Positions 32,343 through 41,645 of a stretch of DNA of 44,109 bases are shown here, in pieces. Origin of the DNA: an uncultured Moraxellaceae bacterium. GTDB taxonomy: Bacteria; Pseudomonadota; Gammaproteobacteria; Pseudomonadales; Moraxellaceae. Every line of letters starts with the position of its first letter. The stretch's first letter is position 1. The stretch lies in contig CAJXOR010000009.1 of NCBI GenBank assembly GCA_913057715.1, positions 1 to 44,109 on the forward strand. The letters are read 5' to 3'. Made by a program: the position numbers and the translations under genes. Below the pieces are notes generated by a model. The model saw only the letters and a program-made list of their open reading frames with translations, ran no database searches and had not been told where the DNA came from.

Positions 32343-33101
32343 CTACAGCCGCATGCAGATGCCCTGCTCACTCATGTAGCGTTTGGCCTCTTCAATACTG
32401 TACTCACCAAAGTGAAAGATGCTGGCCGCGAGCACCGCATCGGCGCCGCCTTTGAGCACGCCGTCGCTGAGATGCTGCAAACTGCCGACGCCGCCTGAGG
32501 CGATCACCGGCACATGCACCGAATCAGTAATCCGGCGCATCAGCTCCAGATCGTAGCCGGCCTTGGTGCCGTCGGCGTCCATGCTGGTGACGAGCAGCTC
32601 GCCAGCCCCGCGCTCTGCCATCGAGATCGCCCAAGCGAGCGCATCAATCCCAGTCGATTTGCGTCCGCCGTGGGTGAAGATCTCCCAGTGCCCGTCGCTC
32701 ACCTTTTTGGCATCGATCGCCGCAACGATGCACTGCGCGCCGAAGCGCTGGGAGGCGGCGTTGACCAATTCGGGCTCTCGAATCGCCGCTGAGTTGATCG
32801 CCACTTTGTCGGCGCCAGCGTTCAGCAGGCGGCGGATATCAGCCACCGACTTCACCCCGCCGCCAACCGTCAACGGCACAAAGACTTGTGAGGCCATGCG
32901 CTCAACCGTCTCATAGGTGGTGTCACGCGCGTGGTGGGTTGCGGTGATATCTAAAAAAGTAATCTCATCGGCGCCGGCGTCGTTGTACCGGCGCGCCACC
33001 TCAACTGGATCTCCTGCGTCCCTGATATCAACAAACTTGACGCCTTTGACCACTCGCCCGTTATCGACGTCCAGACAGGGTATGATACGTTTTGCCAGCA
33101 T
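32343..33101 (-). CDS. hisF: Imidazole glycerol phosphate synthase subunit HisF
   Basis: Cyclase subunit of histidine synthesis: with ammonia made by HisH it turns PRFAR into IGP and AICAR. A 252-residue TIM barrel with both halves' phosphate sites (VGGGVKS and ASGGVGS) and the catalytic Asp11 in CLDVDNG and the Asp in AIDAKKV near 131. The start is ATG at 33101; an in-frame TTG four codons upstream is unnecessary. hisF is alone here: no hisH, hisA or hisI is adjacent, unlike in classical his operons. It is divergent from thrB. Confidence 0.97.
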   Translation of the reverse strand: MLAKRIIPCLDVDNGRVVKGVKFVDIRDAGDPVEVARRYNDAGADEITFLDITATHHARDTTYETVERMASQVFVPLTVGGGVKSVADIRRLLNAGADKVAINSAAIREPELVNAASQRFGAQCIVAAIDAKKVSDGHWEIFTHGGRKSTGIDALAWAISMAERGAGELLVTSMDADGTKAGYDLELMRRITDSVHVPVIASGGVGSLQHLSDGVLKGGADAVLAASIFHFGEYSIEEAKRYMSEQGICMRL

Positions 33102-33238
33102 AGCGTTTATCAATTAAGCTAAAGCCACAGTTTACCAAGCTTTCGATATAATTAGAGCCAGCACCCGCATCCTGTTACTAAGACGGGTCAATTTAACCGA
33201 TTGAACACTTATCAACGCCACACCCCAAGGATAGCAAA

Positions 33239-34168
33239 ATGTCCGTCTTTACCCCTTTGGATCAAGACACACTGATCGAGCTGTGCAGTGAATTTGGCGT
33301 GCAGGCCAACCGCACTCGTCCAATCTCTGAGGGGGTTGAAAACTCCAATTGGTATGTGAGCGCCGGACAAACTGAGTACGTGCTGACCTTGTTTGAGCGG
33401 CGCGGCCTAAAAGATGTGCGCGTGCTGTGTCAGCTGCTTGAAGCACTAGATGACGCGGCGATCCCCGTGGCGCTTCCGCTCATGCACGAGCTTGACGCCC
33501 GCTGTGCGGTCTACATCGATAAACCGATGATCCTATCACCCAGACTCCCTGGCAGCTCCCCATCAAGCATCACCCCTGCGGTGTGTCAGATCATGGGCAG
33601 TGTGCTGGCAAAGCTGCACAGCGCCATGCAGCAACTGCCCAGCAAAACCTTTGCACTGCAGTCTTATGATGCCGAAAACGCGCGGGATCGACTGCTACCC
33701 AGTCTGCCGCTTGAGCACAAAAAAGCGCTGTATGCCACTTGGCAGCGCCACGCCAAGTTCAAAAACAAACTCCCCAAGGGGTTGATCCACGGCGACCTGT
33801 TCAGTGACAACACTCTTTGGGAGGGCGGTAACCTGACCGGCCTGCTCGACTTCACTGAAACCAGTTATGACGATCTACTCATGGATTTGTGCATCACCGG
33901 TAACGACTTCTGCCGGCAATTCGACGGCAGCTTTGACGCCAGCCTGTGGGGGCACTTGCTCAGCGGATATGAATCCGTGCGCGAACTCTTTGATGTCGAG
34001 ATCGAAGCGATTAACCCCTACCTTGCCATGGCCGCTGCGCGCTTCTGGATGATGCGCCTGGAGCGTGAAGTCGATCAAAGCGATCAATTGCCAGAGGTGA
34101 TCACTGAGCTCAAACCCAGCAGCGTCATGCGCGATCTGTGTCTAGAGCACTTAAGCCACTCCGCCTAA
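33239..34168 (+). CDS. thrB: Homoserine kinase, APH-fold type
   Basis: A 309-residue kinase of the ChoK/APH fold that phosphorylates homoserine in threonine synthesis, the non-GHMP type found in Pseudomonas and relatives. It shows GVENSNWYV (nucleotide-loop region near 30-38), the catalytic loop LIHGDLFSDNTLW near 182-194 with Asp and Asn, and the metal-site LLDFTETSYDDLLMDL. AAGGA lies seven bases before the ATG. It is followed by a strong terminator, so it is a single-gene unit; thrA and thrC are not seen. Confidence 0.93.
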   Translation: MSVFTPLDQDTLIELCSEFGVQANRTRPISEGVENSNWYVSAGQTEYVLTLFERRGLKDVRVLCQLLEALDDAAIPVALPLMHELDARCAVYIDKPMILSPRLPGSSPSSITPAVCQIMGSVLAKLHSAMQQLPSKTFALQSYDAENARDRLLPSLPLEHKKALYATWQRHAKFKNKLPKGLIHGDLFSDNTLWEGGNLTGLLDFTETSYDDLLMDLCITGNDFCRQFDGSFDASLWGHLLSGYESVRELFDVEIEAINPYLAMAAARFWMMRLEREVDQSDQLPEVITELKPSSVMRDLCLEHLSHSA

Positions 34169-34221
34169 AACACGCGAGCCCAAATTGCAAAACAGCTACT
34201 CAGCTTAACCCAAGTTCAATT

Positions 34222-34280
34222 GCCGACCCAGCCACTGCCAGCTAACCTAAATTTAGCCAGTGTGTGGGTCGGCTTTTTTT
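34222..34280 (+). terminator. Rho-independent terminator after thrB
   Basis: GCCGACCCA (34222-34230) pairs with TGGGTCGGC (34265-34273), followed by T7; the loop is 34 bases and holds further pairing (TAAATTTA). Confidence 0.85.
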
Positions 34281-34444
34281 GGCGGTTTAGCCAAATGCCT
34301 TAGGTGGTCACATCTACTGTCAATGCGGATCACTCATGTTGCGTCATAACTGATCTGATTGTCGATTCAGTAGCCTTATACCGCTTGCACACGACCTTCA
34401 AAATGGACATTTAACTAAATAACTCAACTCAAAAAGAGGCACGC

Positions 34445-37207
34445 ATGAGCGATATCTTTGACACCTTAGACACTTTTACTTCAGGCGATAAAACCTACCG
34501 TTACTACTCACTGCCCAAGTTGGCTGAGCAGTTTGAGGCGGTTAAGCGCTTGCCGTATTGCATGAAGATCGTGCTGGAAAACATGCTGCGCAATGAAGAC
34601 GGCGGAGAGTCAGTGGGTAAACCGCACATTGAGGCGGTTGCCAGCTTCACCGGTCAGCCCAGTGATCAAGAGATCGCCTTTACCCCGACCCGTGTGGTTC
34701 TTCAAGATTTTACTGGGGTGCCAAGTGTGGTCGATTTGGCTGCGATGCGCGATGCGATCGTCAAGTTGGGCGGTGAAGCCTCGCAGATCAATCCCTTTAT
34801 CCCATCAGAGCTCGTGGTCGATCACTCGGTTCAAGTCGATGTTTACGGAAAAGCTGAGGCGCTGGATCTCAACTCCAAGATCGAGTTTGAGCGTAACAAC
34901 GAGCGCTACGAGTTTTTACACTGGGGTAAAAAAGCGTTCGAGAACTTCAAGGTGGTTCCACCCTCAACCGGTATCGTGCACCAAGTTAACCTTGAATACT
35001 TAGGTCGCGTGGTCATGACCGGTGAGATCGAGGGTGAGAAATTTGCTTATCCCGACACCGTGTTTGGCACCGACTCTCACACTACCATGATCAACGGCTT
35101 AGGCGTGCTGGGCTGGGGTGTTGGCGGGATTGAAGCAGAGGCCGCCATGTTGGGCCAGCCCTCCTCCATGCTGATCCCTGAAGTGGTCGGGGTGGAGATG
35201 ATTGGCAAATTGCCTGCTGGCGTCACAGCCACCGATTTGGTGTTGACGGTCACTGAGATGCTGCGCAAACACGGCGTGGTTAATAAGTTTGTTGAGTTCT
35301 TTGGAGACGGCCTGTCTCACTTGCCGCTCGCCGATCGCGCAACGTTAGGCAACATGTCGCCAGAGTTTGGCTCAACTTGTGCGATCTTCCCAGTCGATCA
35401 AATCACCCTAGACTACTTAAAACTCTCCAACCGCGATCCCGAGCAGATTCAGCTGATCGAGGACTATGCTCGCGCTCAGGGCTTGTGGCGTGAAGACGGC
35501 GCTCCCAAGGCAAACTACAGCGTAAAGCTAGAGCTCGATATGAGCACGGTTGTACCCTCAGTTGCTGGCCCTAAGCTGCCTCACCAGCGCATCAATGTGC
35601 CGGATCTGAAAAAAAGTTTTAACGACACCCTAAGACAGATGGCAAATGTCGACCGTAGTGAGGCTCTGAGCCGCTACAACTATGAGGGCGGTGACCAGCC
35701 GCAAGCCGAGAAGCTTGCATCTTCTCCAGTCGCTAAGTTTCAAATCAACGGGGAAGAAACCCAGATCACCGATGGCTCGGTGGTGATCGCGGCGATCACC
35801 TCGTGTACCAACACCTCAAACCCCGCGGTGATGATGGCGGCAGGTTTGGTCGCCAAAAACGCGGCAGGCAAAGGACTTAAAGCCAAGCCTTGGGTAAAAA
35901 CCTCGCTAGCACCGGGCTCAAAAGTGGTTACGGATTATCTGGAAAAAACCCAGCTTATGGACGCTCTTGAGGCGGTTGGCTTCTACCTTGTTGGTTACGG
36001 CTGTACCACCTGTATCGGTAACTCAGGCCCCCTGCCCAAAGAAGTTGAGCAAGCAATCGAAGATCACGACTTAGTAGTGTCCTCGGTGTTATCGGGCAAC
36101 CGTAACTTTGAGGGGCGGATTCACTCGCACGTCAAAACCAACTACCTAGCCAGCCCACCGCTCGTGGTCGCCTATGCGCTCGCCGGAACTGCGCACATTG
36201 ATTTAACGAACGACCCACTTGGCCAAGATCAAGACGGCAACGATGTCTACCTAAAAGATATCTGGCCGAGCAGCGAAGAAGTGGCCAATTTAGTGCAAGA
36301 GACCGTCACTTCCAAGATGTTTTCCGACAACTATGACGATGTCTTTAGAGGCTCAGATGAGTGGCGCGCGATCAAATCACCTGACGACGCTCGCTACCAG
36401 TGGAACGCCGACTCAACCTACATCGAAAACCCGCCATTTTTTGAGGGCATGACGCTCGATGAGCCGGGTATCAAAGACCTAAGCGACGCGCGTATCTTGG
36501 GGCTGTATGGCGATTCGATCACCACCGATCACATCTCCCCCGCCGGCAACATCCCCGCTGATTCACCCGCAGGCAAATACCTAATCGACCACGGCGTTCA
36601 GGAAGCGGACTTTAACTCGTACGGCTCACGCCGCGGCAACGACCAGGTCATGACCCGAGGGACATTTGCCAACATCCGCATCAAAAACCAGATGCTGGAC
36701 GGCGTCGAGGGCGGCTACACCAAAGTCTTCACCAGCGACGATCAGACGCTGGCGGACGCTGAGCAAACCACGATCTTTGAAGCAGCCATGCAGTACAAAG
36801 ACGAGGGACGCAACTTGGTCGTCATCGGCGGGGCGGAGTATGGCACCGGCTCCTCACGCGATTGGGCGGCCAAAGGCACGATCTTGCTTGGCGTCAAAGC
36901 CGTGATCACACAAAGCTACGAGCGTATCCACCGCGCCAACTTAGTGGGTATGGGCGTGCTACCACTGACCTTTAAAGAGGGGGAATCAGCTGAGTCACTG
37001 GGCTTAACCGGCGCTGAGCGCATCTCGATCAGTGGTTTAAATGACGGTGCATCTAAAACCGCGCAGGTCGAGGCGATCAGCCCAGACGGCTCCAAAACCA
37101 CGTTTGAAGTGATCGTCAAACTCAACACACCTAAAGAAGTCACCTACGTACGCCACGGCGGCGTGCTGCACTACGTGCTTCGCGACATGGCCAAAAAAGC
37201 GGCCTAA
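34445..37207 (+). CDS. acnA: Aconitate hydratase A
   Basis: TCA-cycle enzyme that interconverts citrate and isocitrate through a [4Fe-4S] cluster; 920 residues, the AcnA/IRP type. The three cluster ligands are Cys454 (AITSCTNTSNP), Cys520 and Cys523 (GYGCTTCIGNSGP). Other family segments are VFGTDSHTTMINGLGVLGWG, VSSVLSGNRNFEGRIH and the C-terminal swivel-domain GGAEYGTGSSRDWAAKG. AGAGG precedes the ATG. A single gene with its own terminator, as usual for acnA. AcnA enzymes are stress-stable and can bind mRNA when the cluster is lost; nothing here tests that. Confidence 0.98.
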   Translation: MSDIFDTLDTFTSGDKTYRYYSLPKLAEQFEAVKRLPYCMKIVLENMLRNEDGGESVGKPHIEAVASFTGQPSDQEIAFTPTRVVLQDFTGVPSVVDLAAMRDAIVKLGGEASQINPFIPSELVVDHSVQVDVYGKAEALDLNSKIEFERNNERYEFLHWGKKAFENFKVVPPSTGIVHQVNLEYLGRVVMTGEIEGEKFAYPDTVFGTDSHTTMINGLGVLGWGVGGIEAEAAMLGQPSSMLIPEVVGVEMIGKLPAGVTATDLVLTVTEMLRKHGVVNKFVEFFGDGLSHLPLADRATLGNMSPEFGSTCAIFPVDQITLDYLKLSNRDPEQIQLIEDYARAQGLWREDGAPKANYSVKLELDMSTVVPSVAGPKLPHQRINVPDLKKSFNDTLRQMANVDRSEALSRYNYEGGDQPQAEKLASSPVAKFQINGEETQITDGSVVIAAITSCTNTSNPAVMMAAGLVAKNAAGKGLKAKPWVKTSLAPGSKVVTDYLEKTQLMDALEAVGFYLVGYGCTTCIGNSGPLPKEVEQAIEDHDLVVSSVLSGNRNFEGRIHSHVKTNYLASPPLVVAYALAGTAHIDLTNDPLGQDQDGNDVYLKDIWPSSEEVANLVQETVTSKMFSDNYDDVFRGSDEWRAIKSPDDARYQWNADSTYIENPPFFEGMTLDEPGIKDLSDARILGLYGDSITTDHISPAGNIPADSPAGKYLIDHGVQEADFNSYGSRRGNDQVMTRGTFANIRIKNQMLDGVEGGYTKVFTSDDQTLADAEQTTIFEAAMQYKDEGRNLVVIGGAEYGTGSSRDWAAKGTILLGVKAVITQSYERIHRANLVGMGVLPLTFKEGESAESLGLTGAERISISGLNDGASKTAQVEAISPDGSKTTFEVIVKLNTPKEVTYVRHGGVLHYVLRDMAKKAA

Positions 37208-37220
37208 TCGGCTGAACTCT

Positions 37221-37252
37221 AAACCCGCTCCCGCTGTGAGCGGGTTTTTTTT
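37221..37252. terminator. Rho-independent terminator after acnA
   Basis: AACCCGCT-9 bases-AGCGGGTT followed by T6, 14 bases past the stop. Confidence 0.92.
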
Positions 37253-37353
37253 ATGGCAAAATGCCCACTCTGGCCAGCACCAGCCTATGCTCGGCACTTA
37301 GGTGCCCATAGAGACTGATATAAAGCCGCCCCATCCAAATCCGAGAGCTCCCG

Positions 37354-38028
37354 ATGACTGATTTTCTGATCGCACCCTCCATACTGGCTGCTAACTTTGC
37401 CAAGCTCGGCGAGGAAGTTGATGCCGTGCTGGCAGCGGGCGCCGACGTGATCCACTTCGATGTGATGGACAACCACTACGTCCCTAACCTCACCGTTGGT
37501 CCTATGGTGTGTAAGGCGCTGCGCAATCACGGGGTCACTGCCACCATCGACGTTCACCTGATGGTGAAACCCGTGGACCAGCTGATCGGTGATTTTTTGG
37601 AAGCGGGAGCTGACATCATCACTTTTCACCCCGAGGCCTCCGATCACGTCGATCGCAGCCTCAGGCTGATTAAAGACGGCGGAGCTAAGTGCGGGCTTGT
37701 TTTAAATCCGGCCACGCCGCTCTCCTGCCTCGATCACGTCATGGATGTGGTCGATCAGATCCTGCTCATGAGCGTGAACCCGGGTTTTGGTGGGCAAAAG
37801 TTTCTACCCAAAACCTTGGGTAAAGTGGAGCTGGTGCGTCAGCGGATTCGCCTGTCACGCCGCGATATCCGCTTGGAGGTCGATGGCGGGATCACCGCAG
37901 ACAACATCCGCCAGATCGCTGAGGCGGGCGCGGATATGTTTGTGGCTGGCAGTGCGATCTTTGGCAAGCCAGACTACAAGCAAGCCATCGATGCGATGCG
38001 TGCTGAGCTTGCGGCAGCCGACGTATGA
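37354..38028 (+). CDS. rpe: Ribulose-phosphate 3-epimerase
   Basis: Pentose-phosphate and Calvin-cycle enzyme that interconverts ribulose 5-phosphate and xylulose 5-phosphate. A 224-residue TIM barrel with all family segments: [29 protein letters not shown] with metal-binding His and Asp, [27 protein letters not shown] and the catalytic Asp in LEVDGGI. Its stop overlaps the start of the small membrane protein gene (ATGA), so the two are coupled. gph (phosphoglycolate phosphatase), the usual neighbour in gammaproteobacteria, is not next to it. Confidence 0.97.
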   Translation: MTDFLIAPSILAANFAKLGEEVDAVLAAGADVIHFDVMDNHYVPNLTVGPMVCKALRNHGVTATIDVHLMVKPVDQLIGDFLEAGADIITFHPEASDHVDRSLRLIKDGGAKCGLVLNPATPLSCLDHVMDVVDQILLMSVNPGFGGQKFLPKTLGKVELVRQRIRLSRRDIRLEVDGGITADNIRQIAEAGADMFVAGSAIFGKPDYKQAIDAMRAELAAADV

Positions 38029-38360
38029 GTGATCGTGAAGATCAAACCGATACGGCGCCAGATCGCTTGGTTAAACCCAACAGTCAGGTTCCCCTCAAGA
38101 TCACCATCGGCTTATGGATGCTGCTGGCCGCTTTTTTGATCATTGGTTTGGTGTTCACGCCGCCAGATACCCTGACGCTCTACACCAAACTGGTGATCTT
38201 TAGCGCCTATACTTTGGCCATCCCGCTCGGGTTTGTGGTGGCAGTTATGGGGCTTAACCGCTGGTTTGGCGCTAAGTTTGGCAGACGCAATGCCTTCACT
38301 TTGGGCACCATGAGCGCACTGATGCTGGTGATCTTTTTGATTGGTCAGTCCAGTTATTAG
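38025..38360 (+). CDS. Small three-helix membrane protein
   Basis: A 111-residue protein with an acidic, polar N-terminal 25 residues and three predicted membrane helices (about 28-46, 56-77 and 90-107), separated by short loops containing a basic [12 protein letters not shown] stretch. I do not recognise a family. It overlaps rpe by four bases and is followed by a weak terminator. Function unknown; the pairing with rpe may be only transcriptional. Confidence 0.75.
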   Translation: MSDREDQTDTAPDRLVKPNSQVPLKITIGLWMLLAAFLIIGLVFTPPDTLTLYTKLVIFSAYTLAIPLGFVVAVMGLNRWFGAKFGRRNAFTLGTMSALMLVIFLIGQSSY

Positions 38361-38377
38361 CCGATGTTGGCTGGCTT
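38359..38377 (+). terminator. Weak terminator
   Basis: AGCC-GATGTT-GGCT followed closely by GGCTTTTTT, overlapping the stop codon of the small membrane protein. Confidence 0.4.
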
Positions 38378-38529
38378 TTTTGGCGAATTCAGCCTGCACC
38401 ATCAACCTTTTTCAAGAAAACACTTGCTGGTTGACCGGCGGAACTAAAGCGCAGTTTTGTGCCTCAATTCACCCAGATGTGTAAATTCATGGACATTTGG
38501 CACGAAATCGCTTGAAATATGCTCCTCCA

Positions 38530-38580
38530 AAGCCCATATATATAGCATGGACAGAGGTAACCGGAGGCCAATATGGGCTT
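38530..38580 (+). promoter_or_regulatory. Inverted repeat covering a start codon
   Basis: AAGCCCATAT (38530-38539) is the exact complement of ATATGGGCTT (38571-38580), which contains the ATG of the next gene; the ribosome site GGAGG (38563-38567) lies in the loop and CCTCC stands at 38524-38528. If the leader is transcribed from before 38524, either pairing would block initiation. A possible promoter, TTGAAA (38512) with TATATA (38537), would start transcription too late to include the left arm. Confidence 0.45.
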
Positions 38581-38866
38581 AAGTGAAAAGATGAAGTTCC
38601 CCGTTGCAACGACGCTTGAGCTGGTTCAGCTCGACGGCGGTGAGGTGGTGCTGCGCCCAGCAACCGAGGCTGAGGATAAATCCGAGCAGCCAGGCGACCC
38701 TCTGGTGAGCATCCAGTTCTCAGACGAGTTGCAGTCTGCACTCGGAGACGACATGAAAGGATTGGGGCAGCAGATGATCAACGCCGCGATCCACCACGTC
38801 ATGCAAAAACAGCTCGCGCGCTGGCATGCCAACGTGCTTGATGAAGAGCCGGTTCACTTTAGCTGA
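38573..38866 (+). CDS. Hypothetical 97-residue protein
   Basis: A small, acidic, soluble protein that I do not recognise. The first half is beta-like (FPVATTLELVQLDGGEVVLRP), then an acidic turn (EAEDKSEQPGDP), then a strand and an amphipathic helix (LGQQMINAAIHHVMQKQLARW). GGAGG five bases ahead of the ATG and a strong, perfectly palindromic terminator 7 bases past the stop support a real, separately transcribed gene. Codon use looks like that of its neighbours. Confidence 0.75.
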   Translation: MGLSEKMKFPVATTLELVQLDGGEVVLRPATEAEDKSEQPGDPLVSIQFSDELQSALGDDMKGLGQQMINAAIHHVMQKQLARWHANVLDEEPVHFS

Positions 38867-38872
38867 AACCTC

Positions 38873-38897
38873 AAAACCCGCGATCGCGGGTTTTTTT
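38873..38897. terminator. Rho-independent terminator
   Basis: AAACCCGCGATCGCGGGTTT, a perfect 20-base palindrome followed by four more T, right after the 97-residue protein; a GATC lies at its centre. Confidence 0.92.
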
Positions 38898-38985
38898 ACG
38901 CCTGCCGATTATGCAAAATGCCTTCGTTAGCCAACCTAATTCCTAACCCTAAGCTCAGCGCACAGTATTGGCGATGCTAGCCCAA

Positions 38986-40755
38986 TCAAACCTCATCAAG
39001 CAAATCAGTCAGCCCTTCACTGTCTCCAACCAACGCCGCATCGAGCACCATGAGCTGCAAACGCTCTTTACCGCGAAAGCGATTGATCTGCGGCTCATAC
39101 AGTAGGTGTAGGCGGCTGGGCAGCGGCGCGTCGTCGCCCGCCCACACTTGGTGGTCAAAGTTAAACCAGATCGCCTCCACCACACCGAGCCCCGCCGGAC
39201 TCACCAGCCATAGCTTTAAGTGTTTTTCTTTGAGTATTTGCAGATCAGCCACCTCAAACACCCCGTCAAACTGCGGCAACACAAAGCCCTGACCCCACGG
39301 ACCTAAAGCCTCGATTTGCGCAGCAAACTCAAGACTCAGCTCATCTGCACTCAGCTCGCCGTCGGTGTAGGCCACCGGCTCAAACACGCTGGCATCTACC
39401 CGCTCAAGCTCGCGCTCCAGTGCCGCTTCAAAGCGCGGCAAGTCCGCCTCACTCATGGTGAGTCCTGCCGCCATCGCATGGCCACCAAAGTAGTGAATCA
39501 AATCAGACTCGGTGTCTTTGATGCGCTCAATCAAATCGCGTATGTGCACGCCCTCGATTGAGCGCGCCGAGGCTTTAACCAAACCCTCGTCTTTAGAGTC
39601 AGCCGATACAGGCGCAAACACAAAGCTTGGCCGGTGGTGGATTTGCTTTAGGCGACCAGCGACGATACCAATCACCCCTTGGTGAAACGCAGGATCATAA
39701 ACGACGATGGCACGCTTGGCCTCCGCCCCCATGAGCGCGCCAGACTCCTCAATCAAACGCCCTGCCTCAGCTCGCATGTCCGCCTCAACCTCACGGCGAT
39801 GCAGGTTCATGGCTTCAAGTTCACGCGCTTTGTTGGCAGCTGGCACCATCTCATCGCTGAGCAAACACTCAATTCCGGTGTGCATATGCGCCATACGACC
39901 AGCCGCGTTGAGTCTGGGACCCAGCGTGAAGCCCAAATCACGGGCGGTTAGCGGCAGCGCTCGTCCGGCTTGTTGTAGTAGCGCCCGTATCCCCGGACAC
40001 GCATCGCCGCGGTTGATTTGCTTGAGCCCCGCCTCAACCAGTATGCGATTGTTGGTGTCAAGGCTCGCCACATCGGCGACCGTACCCAGCGCAACCAAAT
40101 CCAAGTGAGCCGCCACACTGACCCGCGGATGACCGGCGAGCGCTCGCTGTTTCGCCAGACGCCCAAGCAAGTAAAAAGCTACGCCCACGCCAGCCAAGGC
40201 TTTTGAGGGAAACTGACAGCCTAACTGATTGGGATTGACCACGGCAGCCGCTTTTGGTGTTGGCTTAGTGGTCAAGTGGTGGTCGGTGATGATCACCTCA
40301 ATCCCAAGCTCGGTGGCCCGGTTAACCCCCTCGGTGCTCGATATGCCATTGTCGACCGTGATGATCAAATCAGGCTTAAGTTCGCTTGCGGCGTGATCAA
40401 CCAACTCAGGCGTGAGCCCATAACCAAACACAAAGCGGTCTGGCACCAAGTAGTCAACGACTGCGCCCATAGCACTTAACGCCCTGACCATCAGCGCGGT
40501 GGAAGTCGCCCCGTCGCAGTCAAAGTCACCGCAGATCAGCAGGCGCTTTTGCTCATCAATCGCCGCTGAGATCAGATCCACCGCCACATCAATCCCCATA
40601 AGCTGATCAGCTGGCAACAGGGCTTTAGGCGCTAGGTTGAGATCTTCAGGGTCACAGACACCGCGCGCCACCAGCACACGTTTGAGGCTGGGCGCGATCG
40701 GTAGATCGTTAAGCGGAGAAGTGTCGCCTTGGGCGCGCAGTTTGAGTTTTAGCAT
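38986..40755 (-). CDS. recJ: Single-stranded-DNA-specific exonuclease RecJ
   Basis: Mn2+/Mg2+-dependent 5'-3' single-strand exonuclease for RecFOR recombination and mismatch or base-excision repair; 589 residues, close to the 577 of E. coli. DHH-superfamily motifs are clear: Asp77-Phe-Asp79-Cys-Asp81 (DFDCDGATS), Asp135-Asn136 (VDNGISS), Asp158-His-His160 (ITDHH), and later RLNAAGRM and the DHHA1 motif YFGGHAMAAGLTM. The start is ATG at 40755 by alignment with the usual N-terminus; an in-frame GTG 23 codons upstream (40824) would add an unsupported extension, although neither has a good ribosome site. It converges on the 97-residue gene; no dsbC or prfB is adjacent. Confidence 0.96.
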   Translation of the reverse strand: MLKLKLRAQGDTSPLNDLPIAPSLKRVLVARGVCDPEDLNLAPKALLPADQLMGIDVAVDLISAAIDEQKRLLICGDFDCDGATSTALMVRALSAMGAVVDYLVPDRFVFGYGLTPELVDHAASELKPDLIITVDNGISSTEGVNRATELGIEVIITDHHLTTKPTPKAAAVVNPNQLGCQFPSKALAGVGVAFYLLGRLAKQRALAGHPRVSVAAHLDLVALGTVADVASLDTNNRILVEAGLKQINRGDACPGIRALLQQAGRALPLTARDLGFTLGPRLNAAGRMAHMHTGIECLLSDEMVPAANKARELEAMNLHRREVEADMRAEAGRLIEESGALMGAEAKRAIVVYDPAFHQGVIGIVAGRLKQIHHRPSFVFAPVSADSKDEGLVKASARSIEGVHIRDLIERIKDTESDLIHYFGGHAMAAGLTMSEADLPRFEAALERELERVDASVFEPVAYTDGELSADELSLEFAAQIEALGPWGQGFVLPQFDGVFEVADLQILKEKHLKLWLVSPAGLGVVEAIWFNFDHQVWAGDDAPLPSRLHLLYEPQINRFRGKERLQLMVLDAALVGDSEGLTDLLDEV

Positions 40756-40879
40756 GGCGCAAAGTATGCCAAAAGCGTTGGGTAATATGGCGGCAGATTT
40801 GTGCTCCGCTGAATTTAAAGACACACTACGGCGGCTCCACTACCACTTGGTGTCCATGCACAGATGAAATTTTGCAATC

Positions 40880-40936
40880 AAAGCCACTCATCTTAAACAA
40901 AGCCACTTATCTTAACCAAAGCCACTTAGACAACGG
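40880..40936. repeat. 19-bp tandem repeat upstream of the DUF697-like gene
   Basis: Units begin AAAGCCACT at 40880, 40899 and 40918; the first two agree at 17 of 19 positions (AAAGCCACTTATCTTAACC in the second) and the third at the first 11 bases. The array ends about 55 bases before the GTG start and could overlap the promoter. Confidence 0.85.
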
Positions 40937-40991
40937 TGAGCCGCCCCCTTAAAATGTCCTCAAATAGACAGCCCTGCTTAAGGATTCCGAC

Positions 40992-41531
40992 GTGAAACTA
41001 CCCAAAGCCTTCAAGCCAAATTGGTTCAAAACCCTGCCTGAGGAAATTGATCCTAAGAAAAATTTGGATCTGATCCGCATTGAATGTGAAGAAATGGCTC
41101 AGAAGCGCGCCTATCTGTCGGCAGGAGCGGCGATCGTGCCAGTGCCTTTTGCTGATGTGGTGATCGATGCTGGCATGCTGAGCCAGTTGCTCCCAGAGAT
41201 CTCAGAGCGCTTTGGTTTGTCTAAAGACCGCATGGAGAGTTTTTCAATCCAGCAGCGTGAAATCCACTGGCAGGAGATGCGCTCGCGCGCGGCAGAGTTC
41301 GTCGGTTTAGTCGCGACGCGCGGCGTGGTGAAGCGCTCAATTCAGGGCGCGGCGAGCAAGATCCTAACCAAACAGGTCGCCAAATTCATCCCCTTGGGCG
41401 GGCAGATGGTTGCGGCAGGTCTGGGTTATACCATCATGAAAAAAGTTGCTCACGATCACATAGATGAGTGCTACCGGTTGGCTAGCCGCATACAGGATCG
41501 CACCGCTCGTTTGGCCAATAAGCAGGGCTAA
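40992..41531 (+). CDS. DUF697-like protein
   Basis: A 179-residue protein that resembles the C-terminal region of the DUF697/YcjF group: a first hydrophobic helix pair AYLSAGAAIVPVPFADVVID near 41-60 followed by LLPEISERFGLSK, and a second, KFIPLGGQMVAAGLGYTIMK near 130-150, each with a Pro-x-Pro or Pro-Leu-Gly kink between helices. Such domains associate with membranes and are often fused to GTPases; there is no GTPase here. The start is GTG at 40992 with AAGGA eight bases upstream. Function unknown. A 19-bp tandem repeat lies upstream and hairpins follow the stop. Confidence 0.7.
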   Translation: MKLPKAFKPNWFKTLPEEIDPKKNLDLIRIECEEMAQKRAYLSAGAAIVPVPFADVVIDAGMLSQLLPEISERFGLSKDRMESFSIQQREIHWQEMRSRAAEFVGLVATRGVVKRSIQGAASKILTKQVAKFIPLGGQMVAAGLGYTIMKKVAHDHIDECYRLASRIQDRTARLANKQG

Positions 41532-41585
41532 CCTGCTGTGAAGCGACCGGTTAATTGAGCAGATTTAGCCTGATCGGGCTAAATC
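41521..41585. terminator. Two hairpins at the end of the DUF697-like gene
   Basis: AGCAGG/CCTGCT (41521-41537) spans the stop codon, and GATTTAGCC/GGCTAAATC (41562-41570, 41577-41585) is a perfect 9-bp stem with a 6-base loop. No T tract follows, but the position between convergent genes suits a terminator. Confidence 0.6.
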
Positions 41586-41645
41586 AGCAAAGCTGGCTAG
41601 GTTGACGTCTTATCCTTAAAGACATTTAACAACCGCCTCATGAGC

